Positions 27,069-35,278 of a DNA stretch of 64,000 nucleotides are shown piece after piece (within the stretch, counting starts at the first letter, position 1; every line of letters begins with the position of its first letter). The notes beneath the pieces were generated by a model. The model was not told the origin of the DNA and searched no databases. It saw only the letters and a list, made by a program, of their open reading frames with translations. The DNA is from a virus, in IMG/VR virus record IMGVR_UViG_3300008954_000003, positions 62,001-126,000 of that record; one strand, 5' to 3'. The position numbers were made by a program, and so were the translations under genes.

Positions 27069-27678
27069 GAAGTTTCTTTTAACAGAATTCCTTGAGTTGA
27101 CGACAGAAGACGAATATGGTCTTTTGACGGAAGAGGAAAAAGAAAAAGTAAGTTCCGGCGAAGAAGTCATAATGTCAGGTATTATGCAGAAAGCCGATAC
27201 TGAAAATGGCAATGGCCGCATTTATCCAAAGAATATTCTTGAAAGAGAGGTTGAAAACTATAAAAAGCTTGTTCGAGAGAACAGGGCGTTGGGACAACTC
27301 GATCACCCCGAGTCTGCAATTGTCGAACTTGAAAAAGTTTCACATGTTGTAACCCATATTGAAATGCGTGGCAATGATGTTGTCGGAAAGATTAAATTGC
27401 TTGATACTCCCCAAGGACGTATCGCAAAAGAACTCAGGCGAAACAATATTAAATACGGAATCAGCTCAAGGGGTGTTGGTTCAACGAAGGAAGAGAGTGG
27501 CAAAACGATGGTTCAAGACGACTTCCAGCTTGTTTGTTTCGATCTTGTTTCAGAACCTTCGACGCCGGGAGCCTTCATGATTGCTGAAGGAAAAATTCCA
27601 AACGATATTTATTCAAAGGCAGACAAGATTAATAGAGCGATCAACGACATCTTGACAGAGGTTAAAAATGAAAAGTAA
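27061..27678 (+). CDS. gp21: Prohead maturation protease (gp21-like)
   Basis: Start set at ATG 27061 (205 residues); a GTG at 27049 is less likely. The serine-protease fold of the T4 gp21 family is indicated by the catalytic His in LDHPE (His82) and Ser in YGISSRG (135/136), with the conserved NGRIYP motif near 51-56. It degrades core proteins and trims the capsid protein after (L/I)xE sites during maturation. Confidence 0.9.
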   Translation: MDKKFLLTEFLELTTEDEYGLLTEEEKEKVSSGEEVIMSGIMQKADTENGNGRIYPKNILEREVENYKKLVRENRALGQLDHPESAIVELEKVSHVVTHIEMRGNDVVGKIKLLDTPQGRIAKELRRNNIKYGISSRGVGSTKEESGKTMVQDDFQLVCFDLVSEPSTPGAFMIAEGKIPNDIYSKADKINRAINDILTEVKNEK

Positions 27679-28150
27679 GGATACAAAAAAGTTCTTTAAA
27701 AAGATTATCAAAGAATGTCTTTATGAACTTCTTATTGAAGAGGGTGTCATTTCCGGTATGATCACTGAGGTCGCAAAGGGTCTTGGCGGTGTCCAAAGAA
27801 AGCCCGCTGTAAAAGAAGCCCCTCGTCACAAACCATCGTTTCCTCAAGGAGCTGAACCGGGGCCAAAATCAGATTTTGATCAAATGAGACGACAAATGCT
27901 TGAAGAAGTTGGAAGAGGTTCAGTGGAAGAGACACCAGAAGCAGCAGCCCCTCAACTTTCTTTTTCAAGTCCGTCAGTTGCTTCAATGTTTGAGGGCACA
28001 GCACCCCTTGAAGAGCCCGCAGACACTTCCATTCCGCCACACATTGATGAAGAGGCAGCTAAAATGCTTATGAGCGAGGGTTTGAACGTTATGGCGATAC
28101 CGGGTTCCCAAAATTGGGCACGCAAAGCGGGGGTAAAGAAGAATGGGTAA
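27668..28150 (+). CDS. Head core-like protein, unknown
   Basis: A 160-residue protein: an N-terminal Lys-rich helix (KKFFKKIIKECLYELLIEEGVIS), a Pro/Glu/Ala-rich linker and a C-terminal MLMSEGLNVMA segment. It overlaps the protease by 11 bases and the bS21-like gene by 8. The composition resembles prohead core proteins such as T4 gp67/gp68 but without clear identity. Confidence 0.5.
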   Translation: MKSKDTKKFFKKIIKECLYELLIEEGVISGMITEVAKGLGGVQRKPAVKEAPRHKPSFPQGAEPGPKSDFDQMRRQMLEEVGRGSVEETPEAAAPQLSFSSPSVASMFEGTAPLEEPADTSIPPHIDEEAAKMLMSEGLNVMAIPGSQNWARKAGVKKNG

Positions 28151-28361
28151 ACGAGCAGTCAATGTAAACGTTGTCGATCGTTACAACAATAACGATGCTT
28201 ATCGCCTTATTCGTAAGTTTATGAAGAAGGTCAAAAACGAAAGGATTCTTGAAGACTATCGAGCACGAATGTATTATGAAAAACCTTCTGTTAAACGTCG
28301 AAGAGAAAAGAAAAGAAAAATAAGAAATGCTGCAAAGCGCCAACAGCAACAACAACAATAA
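28143..28361 (+). CDS. rpsU: Ribosomal protein bS21 homologue
   Basis: A 72-residue very basic protein. Residues about 9-55 follow bS21: a VNVVDRYNNNDAYRLIRKF start, then RILEDYRARMYYEKPSVKR, where the (F/Y)YEKPS-x-KR signature is diagnostic. The C-terminus ends in six glutamines encoded mainly by CAA repeats. Phage-encoded bS21 is known and is thought to enter host ribosomes and bias translation. Its place inside the head operon between protease and scaffold is unusual. Confidence 0.75.
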   Translation: MGKRAVNVNVVDRYNNNDAYRLIRKFMKKVKNERILEDYRARMYYEKPSVKRRREKKRKIRNAAKRQQQQQQ

Positions 28362-28376
28362 GAGGAAGAGAAGAAT

Positions 28377-28799
28377 ATGGCATTAACAGACAAACATTTT
28401 ACAAGACACAAAAGCGGTATTCAAAGTGTCGGTCAGTATCAGTTAAGCGGCATTCCGTTTATTACGTCTTCTTTGTTGGTGCAGAGCGCATCAGATCCAA
28501 GTACACCAACACAAGTTAAATTCCCCTATGTCTCTAAGTTTGTTACGGTTCGTAATGATGGCGGCGTATCAGGAGCGAAACTGAGAGTTGCTTTTAGTTC
28601 CAACGGTTTAACAGGCAGCAATTACTATTTCACCCTTGATGATGGCGAGTCGTACACGGCGGATTGGAGAGTCGGCAGTGTTTATCTTGCAGGTCACACT
28701 GTCGAGGTGACAGCGAGTGTCATTGCGGGACTCACAGGCATTGAAACAGGCTCATGGCACAACAATTGGTCAGGCTCTGTTATGACTTCTAATGTGTAA
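28377..28799 (+). CDS. Capsid-associated structural protein (possible decoration)
   Basis: A 140-residue Ser/Gly-rich beta protein preceded by AAGAGGAAGAG, sitting before the scaffold gene. Motifs such as SVGQYQLSGIPFITSS recall virion proteins near gp23 in marine T4-like phages. A beta-sandwich decoration or vertex protein is a reasonable guess; no direct proof. Confidence 0.55.
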   Translation: MALTDKHFTRHKSGIQSVGQYQLSGIPFITSSLLVQSASDPSTPTQVKFPYVSKFVTVRNDGGVSGAKLRVAFSSNGLTGSNYYFTLDDGESYTADWRVGSVYLAGHTVEVTASVIAGLTGIETGSWHNNWSGSVMTSNV

Positions 28800-28844
28800 T
28801 CACCCACTTTAAAATGTGAAGTGCGAATTTACTATTTCAGGATA

Positions 28845-28852
28845 CTATTTAT
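28845..28852 (+). promoter_or_regulatory. Candidate late promoter CTATTTAT before scaffold
   Basis: In the 82-base gap before the scaffold gene, CTATTTAT followed by ATTAGCAA lies 29 bases before the ATG. A 17-base stretch (ACTATTTATxTTAGCAA) is shared with the copy at 33505, which is stronger evidence than the 8-mer alone. Confidence 0.6.
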
Positions 28853-28881
28853 ATTAGCAATTTAGTATCAGGAGCTGAAAT

Positions 28882-30198
28882 ATGCCTTCCATGTTAGAAC
28901 AAGCAATTATAGATGCAAAAGAATTAAAGGAGGCGGCCCTTAAAGCCGCCCAGCAAGATGTTGTTGAACGTTTTTCTGATGAAGTAAAAAAGAAAATGGA
29001 CGTTCTTTTAGAACAAGATCTTGGTGCCGCTTTGGGCGAAGATATGGGCATGGAAGATCCCATGGCCGGTGGCGATATGACGGGGGAAGAGGCTGGAGTT
29101 CCACCAGCACCGCAGACACCTGTTGATTTCGCTGCAACCGAAACAGATAACGACACAATCCCAACGCAGATTGAGTATGCTTTTTTGAATGGCGAGAATG
29201 TTGGAAAGACAGCCTATCCTGATGACGAACAACTTATTGAGATCAGCCTCGATTCTCTTTCTGAATATGAAATCGATCCTGGGGCTGGTCCAACAAAAAG
29301 AAAAGAAACAAACGAATCAGTTGAAATCGACGATGAGCTTTTAACAGAGTTGGCAGAAGCTCTTTCTTTTGGAGAAGAAGAGGGCGAAGACAGCTTGGTT
29401 GATGCCCTTGGAAGCTTCATTGGTGATGAGGAAGAGATCATTGACCCCATCTATGAAGAAGAAAACGTTGATGAAGACAAGCTCATTCCAAAAAATGGGG
29501 AAAAGTGCGAAGAGTGCGGCAAGAAAGATTGCATTTGCAAGAAGAAATCTGAAAAATGCAAAGGCAATTGTGTTGCTGAAGGCGTAAAAGTTGATTACAA
29601 CTTTGCCAAGGAAGGCAACCCCTTTGGCTCGATTTCAGAACAAGATCACATAAATCTTATGTTGGCAGAACTTGTTGAAGAAGTTGCAGAACTTGAAGAC
29701 AAGGTTAAGAAAACAAAAGAAAAAGCCAATAAAGAAGTTGGCAACCAAAAAGAACTAAATAAGCGACTTGAAACCGTAAATAAGGCTTTAAGTGGAAAAA
29801 TTAAAGAATACAAGGACAAATACGAAAACGCCGCACTAGTTAATAGTAACGCTGCGAAGGTATTTGAACAGATGAAACAGAAATTTGCAGAATCACAATT
29901 GGCTAACGCCAAGTTGTTATACACGAACAGGACATTGACTGATGCCTCGTTGAATGAGCGGCAAAAAGATAAAATTGTCGAGAACATCAACAAGTCCCGT
30001 TCAATTAAGGAAACGAAGATTGTCTATGAGACTCTCAAAAGCACGGTGGAGGGTGGCAAAAAGAGACACCCCAAATCACTAAGCGAGGCTATTACACGAA
30101 AATCTTCTCCTTTGCTCATTAAAGCTAATAGAGCAGAAAACAAAAAAGATTCCGATCCCTTTAGGGAAAAGATGAAACGTTTAGCTGGAATAAATTAA
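28882..30198 (+). CDS. gp22: Prohead scaffold protein (gp22-like)
   Basis: A 438-residue, highly charged, helical protein directly before the capsid gene, as gp22 is in T4. The N-terminus is helical, followed by an acidic Met/Gly/Pro linker (DLGAALGEDMGMEDP), a long acidic part, an unusual Cys/Lys cluster (CEECGKKDCICKKK, about 209-222), a coiled coil (about 250-350) and a basic C-terminal segment expected to bind the shell. The Cys cluster is not a feature of T4 gp22 and could bind metal. Confidence 0.8.
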   Translation: MPSMLEQAIIDAKELKEAALKAAQQDVVERFSDEVKKKMDVLLEQDLGAALGEDMGMEDPMAGGDMTGEEAGVPPAPQTPVDFAATETDNDTIPTQIEYAFLNGENVGKTAYPDDEQLIEISLDSLSEYEIDPGAGPTKRKETNESVEIDDELLTELAEALSFGEEEGEDSLVDALGSFIGDEEEIIDPIYEEENVDEDKLIPKNGEKCEECGKKDCICKKKSEKCKGNCVAEGVKVDYNFAKEGNPFGSISEQDHINLMLAELVEEVAELEDKVKKTKEKANKEVGNQKELNKRLETVNKALSGKIKEYKDKYENAALVNSNAAKVFEQMKQKFAESQLANAKLLYTNRTLTDASLNERQKDKIVENINKSRSIKETKIVYETLKSTVEGGKKRHPKSLSEAITRKSSPLLIKANRAENKKDSDPFREKMKRLAGIN

Positions 30199-30213
30199 GG
30201 AGGAAAGAAAATT

Positions 30214-31953
30214 ATGGCTACAATCGTTGAAGCATTAACTCGCGATATCGTAGAACGAGATCTCAGAAAGGAAAGTTCCGCTTTGGTAAAGAAGTGGGAA
30301 AACACTGGTCTTTTGGAGAGTATCGGTACGGAGCGAGATAGAGTTAACATGAGCTTATTGCTCGAAAACCAAGCAAAGCAGCTACTTCGCGAAGCTTCCA
30401 CTATGAGTGGTGGCGATGTTGAAGGCTTTGCCAGCGTGGCTTTTCCGATCGTGCGTCGAGTATTTGGTGGTCTAATCGCGAATGAATTAGTCTCCGTGCA
30501 ACCCATGAGTTTGCCGTCAGGACTAATCTTTTTCCTAGACTTCACCTTTACAAACACACGTTTGAAAGGCAGCGTTGCTGGCGAGTCACTGTATGGTGGC
30601 GGTGTTGTTGGTCAGCAGCTCACTGGTGGTATCTCACTATCCAATGACAATGCTGAAAAGAGTTTCTACAACTTGAACAACGCTTACTCTTCACCAACAT
30701 CGAGTACAGGTGTTTCTGTTGCTGTTGTCGCGTCAGCCTCGGCTGGTTCAACATGGTCAGGAACTGCCGCGTATACGGCTCTTGGTGATAAACTGATTCA
30801 GTATGACCCTGACTTGGTAGCGAACAGCACAAATGTTGCTGTCGGTATCTTCTCAAAGGCCAACCTGACATCAAATCAGTGGAACGCTGATAACTACGTT
30901 GCGATTTCCGGTAACATTTCCGGTGATGAAAAACAGGGCGGAACTCAGGTACGTCGTCTAACAAAGGATGACACCGTTGACACAAGCAAGGTCCTTATGG
31001 TGCTTGCTGCAACAGGTTCAGAAACTGTTGATGACCTCTCTGCGTCACTCGCTGCGGTTAACAACCTTCACTTCCCAATTGACGACAAGTTCGCCACAGC
31101 GGGTGCTCATGCACTTGGTGCGGTTGCCGGTCGTGAAATCTGGGGTCTTGAAGAGGCGACACAGGAAAGCGATGGCGATCGCGATGTTGACTTCATTCCT
31201 GAAATCGATATCAAGGTCGACTCACTGTCGGTCACAGCGATCTCCAAGAAGCTTAAGGCGAAATGGACTCCCGAGCTTGCTCAGGACCTGAATGCCTATC
31301 ACAATCTCGATGCCGAGGTTGAGCTTACATCGATCCTGTCAGAGCAGATTGCTCTGGAAATCGATCAAGAGATCCTTGAGGATCTGGTGAAGAAGGCAAC
31401 AGGTGCAACTCTGTACTGGTCACGCCACCCTGGCAAGTTCCTGAACAGAGAATCCGGTGCTGATATCACATCAGCGACGGCACCACCTGACTACACTGGT
31501 GACGTGAGCAAGTGGTACGAAACATTGCTGGAAACAGTTAATGATGCGTCCGCTCGTATCCACAGAAAGACATTGCGCGGAGGTGCAAACTTCCTCGTGT
31601 GTTCACCAGAAGTGGCAAGCATCCTTGAGATGACAAGCGGTTTCCGTGCGACAGTTAACCTTGAAGAAATGAAGGGTTCGTCAGCGGGTGCGGTAAAGGT
31701 TGGTACACTCTCACGCAAGTGGGACGTGTTCGTCAATCCTTACTTCATGCGTAACGTTATCCTGATTGGACGTAAGGGAAGCTCGTTCCTGGAGAGTGGA
31801 TATGTATACGCACCTTATGTGCCGCTACAGACCACACCAACAATCTTCGGTGTTGAAGACTTCGTGCCCCGTAAGGGCGTGATGACCAGATACGCCAAGA
31901 AGATGGTTCGACCTGATATGTACGGTCTGGTTATTGTTCGAGACTTGGTATAA
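30214..31953 (+). CDS. gp23: Major capsid protein (gp23-like)
   Basis: A 579-residue HK97-fold capsid protein by position (after protease and scaffold) and by T4-type motifs: FPIVRRVFGGLIANELVSVQPM near 89-110 in part, the DVDFIPEIDI region, LRGGANFLVCSP near 449-460, and the ending KKMVRPDMYGLVIVRDLV. A gp21 site LLRE|A at residues 57-61 would release the first 60 residues, much as in T4 gp23. GGAGGAAAG precedes the ATG and a strong terminator follows. Codon use appears more GC-ending than in the neighbours, as is usual for highly expressed genes. Confidence 0.92.
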   Translation: MATIVEALTRDIVERDLRKESSALVKKWENTGLLESIGTERDRVNMSLLLENQAKQLLREASTMSGGDVEGFASVAFPIVRRVFGGLIANELVSVQPMSLPSGLIFFLDFTFTNTRLKGSVAGESLYGGGVVGQQLTGGISLSNDNAEKSFYNLNNAYSSPTSSTGVSVAVVASASAGSTWSGTAAYTALGDKLIQYDPDLVANSTNVAVGIFSKANLTSNQWNADNYVAISGNISGDEKQGGTQVRRLTKDDTVDTSKVLMVLAATGSETVDDLSASLAAVNNLHFPIDDKFATAGAHALGAVAGREIWGLEEATQESDGDRDVDFIPEIDIKVDSLSVTAISKKLKAKWTPELAQDLNAYHNLDAEVELTSILSEQIALEIDQEILEDLVKKATGATLYWSRHPGKFLNRESGADITSATAPPDYTGDVSKWYETLLETVNDASARIHRKTLRGGANFLVCSPEVASILEMTSGFRATVNLEEMKGSSAGAVKVGTLSRKWDVFVNPYFMRNVILIGRKGSSFLESGYVYAPYVPLQTTPTIFGVEDFVPRKGVMTRYAKKMVRPDMYGLVIVRDLV

Positions 31954-31979
31954 GCCAAGACTTAGCATAAGCTAAAAAA

Positions 31980-32014
31980 GAAACGACCTTGGTTCGCCAA
32001 GGTCGTTTCCTTTT
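31980..32014 (+). terminator. Intrinsic terminator after the capsid gene
   Basis: GAAACGACCTTGG, loop TTCG, CCAAGGTCGTTTC: a 13-bp perfect stem with a stable UUCG tetraloop, followed by CTTTT. It begins 27 bases after the capsid stop and is the only classical terminator between genes in the window. Confidence 0.92.
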
Positions 32015-32031
32015 ATGATATTCTAGTTACT

Positions 32032-32298
32032 ATGATGCCAAAAGTTATCGTTGAAATTGAAGAAAAAGAATATAAGAAAGCTCAAAAGTTTCTTGAATTG
32101 GGGATCAAAGAGCGAAATTACGAAAAAGCTTTCAATGGAAAGTGGCGTGTTGCCATACCATTCAAAGGTGAAGACGTAAGAATCCGTCGTATGGTTAATC
32201 TTCTTGAGTTTATCGGGTTTGATGTAGACCTTAAAAGTGGTAAGATCTCAAAAAACGGTTCAAACAAAAAAAGGCGGTCAACAAAAGAAGGTACTTAA
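32032..32298 (+). CDS. Small protein of unknown function after the terminator
   Basis: An 88-residue basic alpha/beta protein (MMPKVIVEIEEKEYKKAQKF start; C-terminus Lys/Arg-rich). It has no ribosome-binding site; instead CTAGTTAC lies directly upstream (32023-32030). Its last 62 bases overlap the next gene's possible 5' extension in another frame, and a run of seven A's (32266-32272) lies in the overlap. It may be the N-terminal half of a product made by frameshifting. Confidence 0.5.
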   Translation: MMPKVIVEIEEKEYKKAQKFLELGIKERNYEKAFNGKWRVAIPFKGEDVRIRRMVNLLEFIGFDVDLKSGKISKNGSNKKRRSTKEGT

Positions 32299-32332
32299 AA
32301 TTGGCAAATATCTCAATAAGCTGGTCAGGCTT

Positions 32333-33496
32333 ATGAAGCGCCTAGAAGACTCTTATAGTGAATATGCACAATACTTACGCCAAACTTTTTATTCTGCCGA
32401 AGAAGACAGAAAACATGTAGAAGGGTCAAAAGCTTTATACGATGTCTATCGAAAGAATGAAGAAGTTGTTGTTAATGCCGTGTTTGGCGCTCATCAAATT
32501 GCCGATATGCATGATTCGTCGACTATTAAGCTGTATCTCGATCACTGGAACAAGATTTCACAAAAAGTTATGGCAGGCGCAAAAGACCTGGGCAGCACAA
32601 CACATGCAATAATCTTTTCAAGACACCCGGTTGACGTTATGAGAATGTCAGACCATCCAGAAGCAAGCATTGGTAGCTGTCATGGGCCACAAGGTAATTA
32701 TTTTATTTGTGCAATGGATGAAGCTGCTGCACAAGGAGTTTTGGCTTATCTTGTAAGCTCTGATGATTTTGAAAAAATTGATCTTGATTCAAACGAAATT
32801 TTTAAAGATCGCGATCGTGGGATTGAAGGGATTTCACCTATTGCGAGGATTCGCTTGAGAGTATTCAGGGATGTGGATGAAAACATAAGCTTTATAGCCC
32901 CAGAAAAGAGGACGTATCCAAGGGCATATCCCAATTTCTTAGAAGAGGTGACGAAATGGGCGTGGCAAAACCAACAATCTTTGTTCAAAGAAAGGCTTCC
33001 AAACGACAATGCTCTTGAACTCGTTGGTGGGAACTATAGAGACACAGATGATCATGTGATATTGAATGATTTTTTTAAAAAAAGTGAATTGTTTGAAGAT
33101 TTCGGCGAGTATTACATAAATGAACACCCTATAAGCAGTTATGAACAGGTGGCGAGGGTAGAAGAAGATGGAGATGTTTACATCAGACGCGATCATTATC
33201 GCGGTGATATAGAGTTTTTTAAAAACAATGCTTTACACCGTGAAGACGGCCCAGCTTGTGAATATGCAGACGGCGAAAAGCGATGGTATATAAACGACAA
33301 ACTTCACCGTGAAGACGGCCCAGCCGTTGCATATGCAGACGGCACTAAGGAATGGTGGTTATGGGGTGCGCCTATGCCAAAAAATCGTTATTTGATACGA
33401 CTAAAAGGAATCGCCAACGGTAGAACCATAGATGATCCCCAACTTCAAGAGTCAGCCAAAAGAAGAGGTATTGTCATAACTCTGTTCAAAGGGTAA
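32333..33496 (+). CDS. Protein with HREDGPA (MORN-like) repeats
   Basis: Start uncertain: ATG 32333 gives 387 residues, but the frame is open back to a GTG at 32237 and the upstream coding (KIGKYLNKLVRL) looks protein-like. The main domain contains FSRHPVDVMRMSDHP and GSCHGPQGNYFICAMDEAAAQG, which I associate with a family in large phages. Near the C-terminus are two 23-residue repeats with LHREDGPA (about 300-345), a repeat seen in phage and giant-virus proteins. Function unknown. Confidence 0.6.
   Translation: MKRLEDSYSEYAQYLRQTFYSAEEDRKHVEGSKALYDVYRKNEEVVVNAVFGAHQIADMHDSSTIKLYLDHWNKISQKVMAGAKDLGSTTHAIIFSRHPVDVMRMSDHPEASIGSCHGPQGNYFICAMDEAAAQGVLAYLVSSDDFEKIDLDSNEIFKDRDRGIEGISPIARIRLRVFRDVDENISFIAPEKRTYPRAYPNFLEEVTKWAWQNQQSLFKERLPNDNALELVGGNYRDTDDHVILNDFFKKSELFEDFGEYYINEHPISSYEQVARVEEDGDVYIRRDHYRGDIEFFKNNALHREDGPACEYADGEKRWYINDKLHREDGPAVAYADGTKEWWLWGAPMPKNRYLIRLKGIANGRTIDDPQLQESAKRRGIVITLFKG
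33236..33344 (+). repeat. Two 69-bp-spaced HREDGPA-coding repeats
   Basis: A 20-base identical core (CACCGTGAAGACGGCCCAGC) occurs at 33236 and 33305, 69 bases apart, and each is followed by a TATGCAGACGGC stretch. The DNA identity is higher than protein conservation alone would require. Confidence 0.8.
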
Positions 33497-33504
33497 TCTC
33501 ACAA

Positions 33505-33512
33505 CTATTTAT
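33505..33512 (+). promoter_or_regulatory. Candidate late promoter CTATTTAT before neck gene
   Basis: Exact CTATTTAT in the 42-base gap, 26 bases before the ATG at 33539, followed by TTTAGCAA. Shares its flanks with the copy before the scaffold gene. Confidence 0.6.
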
Positions 33513-33538
33513 TTTAGCAAAGAGAGGGTATACCATAA

Positions 33539-34786
33539 ATGAGTTGTTTGACAAGCCTGGACCCAACAAGCAAAACATCAGCGATATTGCTATCGGCGTC
33601 TGCAACACCAGCGCAAGCAGGAAACTTTTCATTTCCGTTTTCAGTTTATTCGGGGAACAATTATTTTTTAAGCGGTGCAGCAGAGCAGGTTGCATACACA
33701 TACAAGAAACTTGGAGGCGATAGCCTTGGTATCGAAATCAAGAATGAAAATGTTTATGCCGCATATGAAGAGGCCGTTCTTGAATACTCATACATAATCA
33801 ACGTTCACCAATCAAAGAACGCTTTACCTGTGATGCTTGGAAACACAACAGCAAGCTTTGATCACCGAGGACAAGTCATAAGCACGGAAAGCCTCGTTTC
33901 AGCAAGTGTTGAGCTTCGCTATCCAAGATTTGAAATGCCACAACCAATGCGTGTTGGCAAGGGTCTTGGTAAAGAGGCTTCTGTTGGAGGCGAAGTTCGC
34001 TATTATTCAGCATCATTTTCACCGACAGCGAGCCAACAAGATTATGACCTTCAGACTCTTATTTCAAGTTCGAATAAAAATCTTGATATTGGGAATAAAA
34101 AGATTGTTATTCGTGACATGTATTATCGGACACCAAGATCCATGTGGAGGTTCTTTGCATACTATGGAGCACTGAACGTTATTGGAAACCTTCATGACTA
34201 TGGTCAGTATAGTGATGAATCTTCATATGAGGTTGTGCCTGCTTGGCAGAACAAACTGCAAGCCATGGCTTACGAAGACAGTTTGTATACAAGAATTTCA
34301 CATTATTCATATGATATTGTGAACAACAGGTTGAGATTGTTCCCAACACCGGGAACACACTCACCGGACAAATTCTTTTTAAGGTTTTATATTCCGCAGG
34401 ATGCGTGGGTTGAAGAGGATGATCGCCAAAGAGGCGGTCGTGGCGTAAACAACATGAACACGTTGCCATTTGCAAATATTCCATATAACAATATCAACGC
34501 TATTGGGAAGCAGTGGGTTCGAAGATATACTCTTGCACTTGTTAAAGAGACGCTTGGCCTTGTTCGAAGTCGTTTCGGGACGATCCCCATCCCAGGAGAT
34601 TCGGTTACTCAAAACGGTGCGGAACTTATATCGAGTGCCAAAGAAGAACAAAAAGCTTTGAGAGACGAACTCAAAGAAATCCTTGATGAACTGACGTACA
34701 GCAAGATAACAGAAACGAATGCTGATATGGCAGACAAAACAAAGGATGCCTTAAGAGCAGCGCCACTGCCAATCTTTGTGGGGTAA
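33539..34786 (+). CDS. gp13: Neck protein (gp13-like)
   Basis: A 415-residue protein. The segment VYAAYEEAVLEYSYIIN (about 80-96) is characteristic of the gp13-type neck proteins of marine T4-like phages, and the gene heads the neck-sheath-tube block. It would form part of the collar closing the filled head. The upstream gap holds a late-promoter candidate and AGAGAGGG. Confidence 0.75.
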   Translation: MSCLTSLDPTSKTSAILLSASATPAQAGNFSFPFSVYSGNNYFLSGAAEQVAYTYKKLGGDSLGIEIKNENVYAAYEEAVLEYSYIINVHQSKNALPVMLGNTTASFDHRGQVISTESLVSASVELRYPRFEMPQPMRVGKGLGKEASVGGEVRYYSASFSPTASQQDYDLQTLISSSNKNLDIGNKKIVIRDMYYRTPRSMWRFFAYYGALNVIGNLHDYGQYSDESSYEVVPAWQNKLQAMAYEDSLYTRISHYSYDIVNNRLRLFPTPGTHSPDKFFLRFYIPQDAWVEEDDRQRGGRGVNNMNTLPFANIPYNNINAIGKQWVRRYTLALVKETLGLVRSRFGTIPIPGDSVTQNGAELISSAKEEQKALRDELKEILDELTYSKITETNADMADKTKDALRAAPLPIFVG

Positions 34787-34789
34787 CAG

Positions 34790-35272
34790 ATGGGAACTTT
34801 TAAAACACCGGATCATCCGCCACCATCCTTGTTTATAAACAAACAAGAGGTTGACTATGTTAAACAAGTTAACGATGAGGTGATTGAAGGAGTCGTTGGG
34901 CAGACAGTTTTATATTTTCCATTAAGTATTGAAAAGACAAACTACCACCCTGTTTATGGGGAGGCGATTGAAAAGACATACCTCAGCCCTATCAGAGTTT
35001 ACGCCCTTGTTTCACTGGATGAATATGGAACGGAAACAGCAGAAATCGGTGTGGATAAAAAATCTTCAATAACCGTCCATTTTCACAAAAGACGCCTAAC
35101 AGAAGATCAAAACCTGTTTGTTCGGGAAGGAGACTTTGTTCAGTATGGCGAGATATATTATGAAATCGTTACTTTAAGTGAACCAAAGCAGCTATTTGGA
35201 AAGCCAACACAAAGATTTGAAATTTCAGCGAAGTGCATCAGAGCGCGGGATGGCAAGTTTAATGCGGGATAA
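34790..35272 (+). CDS. Neck/head-completion protein (gp14-like candidate)
   Basis: A 160-residue beta-rich protein starting 3 bases after gp13. Motifs include VVGQTVLYFPL, HPVYGEAIEKTY and VREGDFVQYGEIYYEIV; the last recalls head-closure (Hc) proteins that form rings between portal and tail. Position between gp13 and the sheath supports a head-closure role. Confidence 0.6.
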   Translation: MGTFKTPDHPPPSLFINKQEVDYVKQVNDEVIEGVVGQTVLYFPLSIEKTNYHPVYGEAIEKTYLSPIRVYALVSLDEYGTETAEIGVDKKSSITVHFHKRRLTEDQNLFVREGDFVQYGEIYYEIVTLSEPKQLFGKPTQRFEISAKCIRARDGKFNAG

Positions 35273-35278
35273 TGAAGT

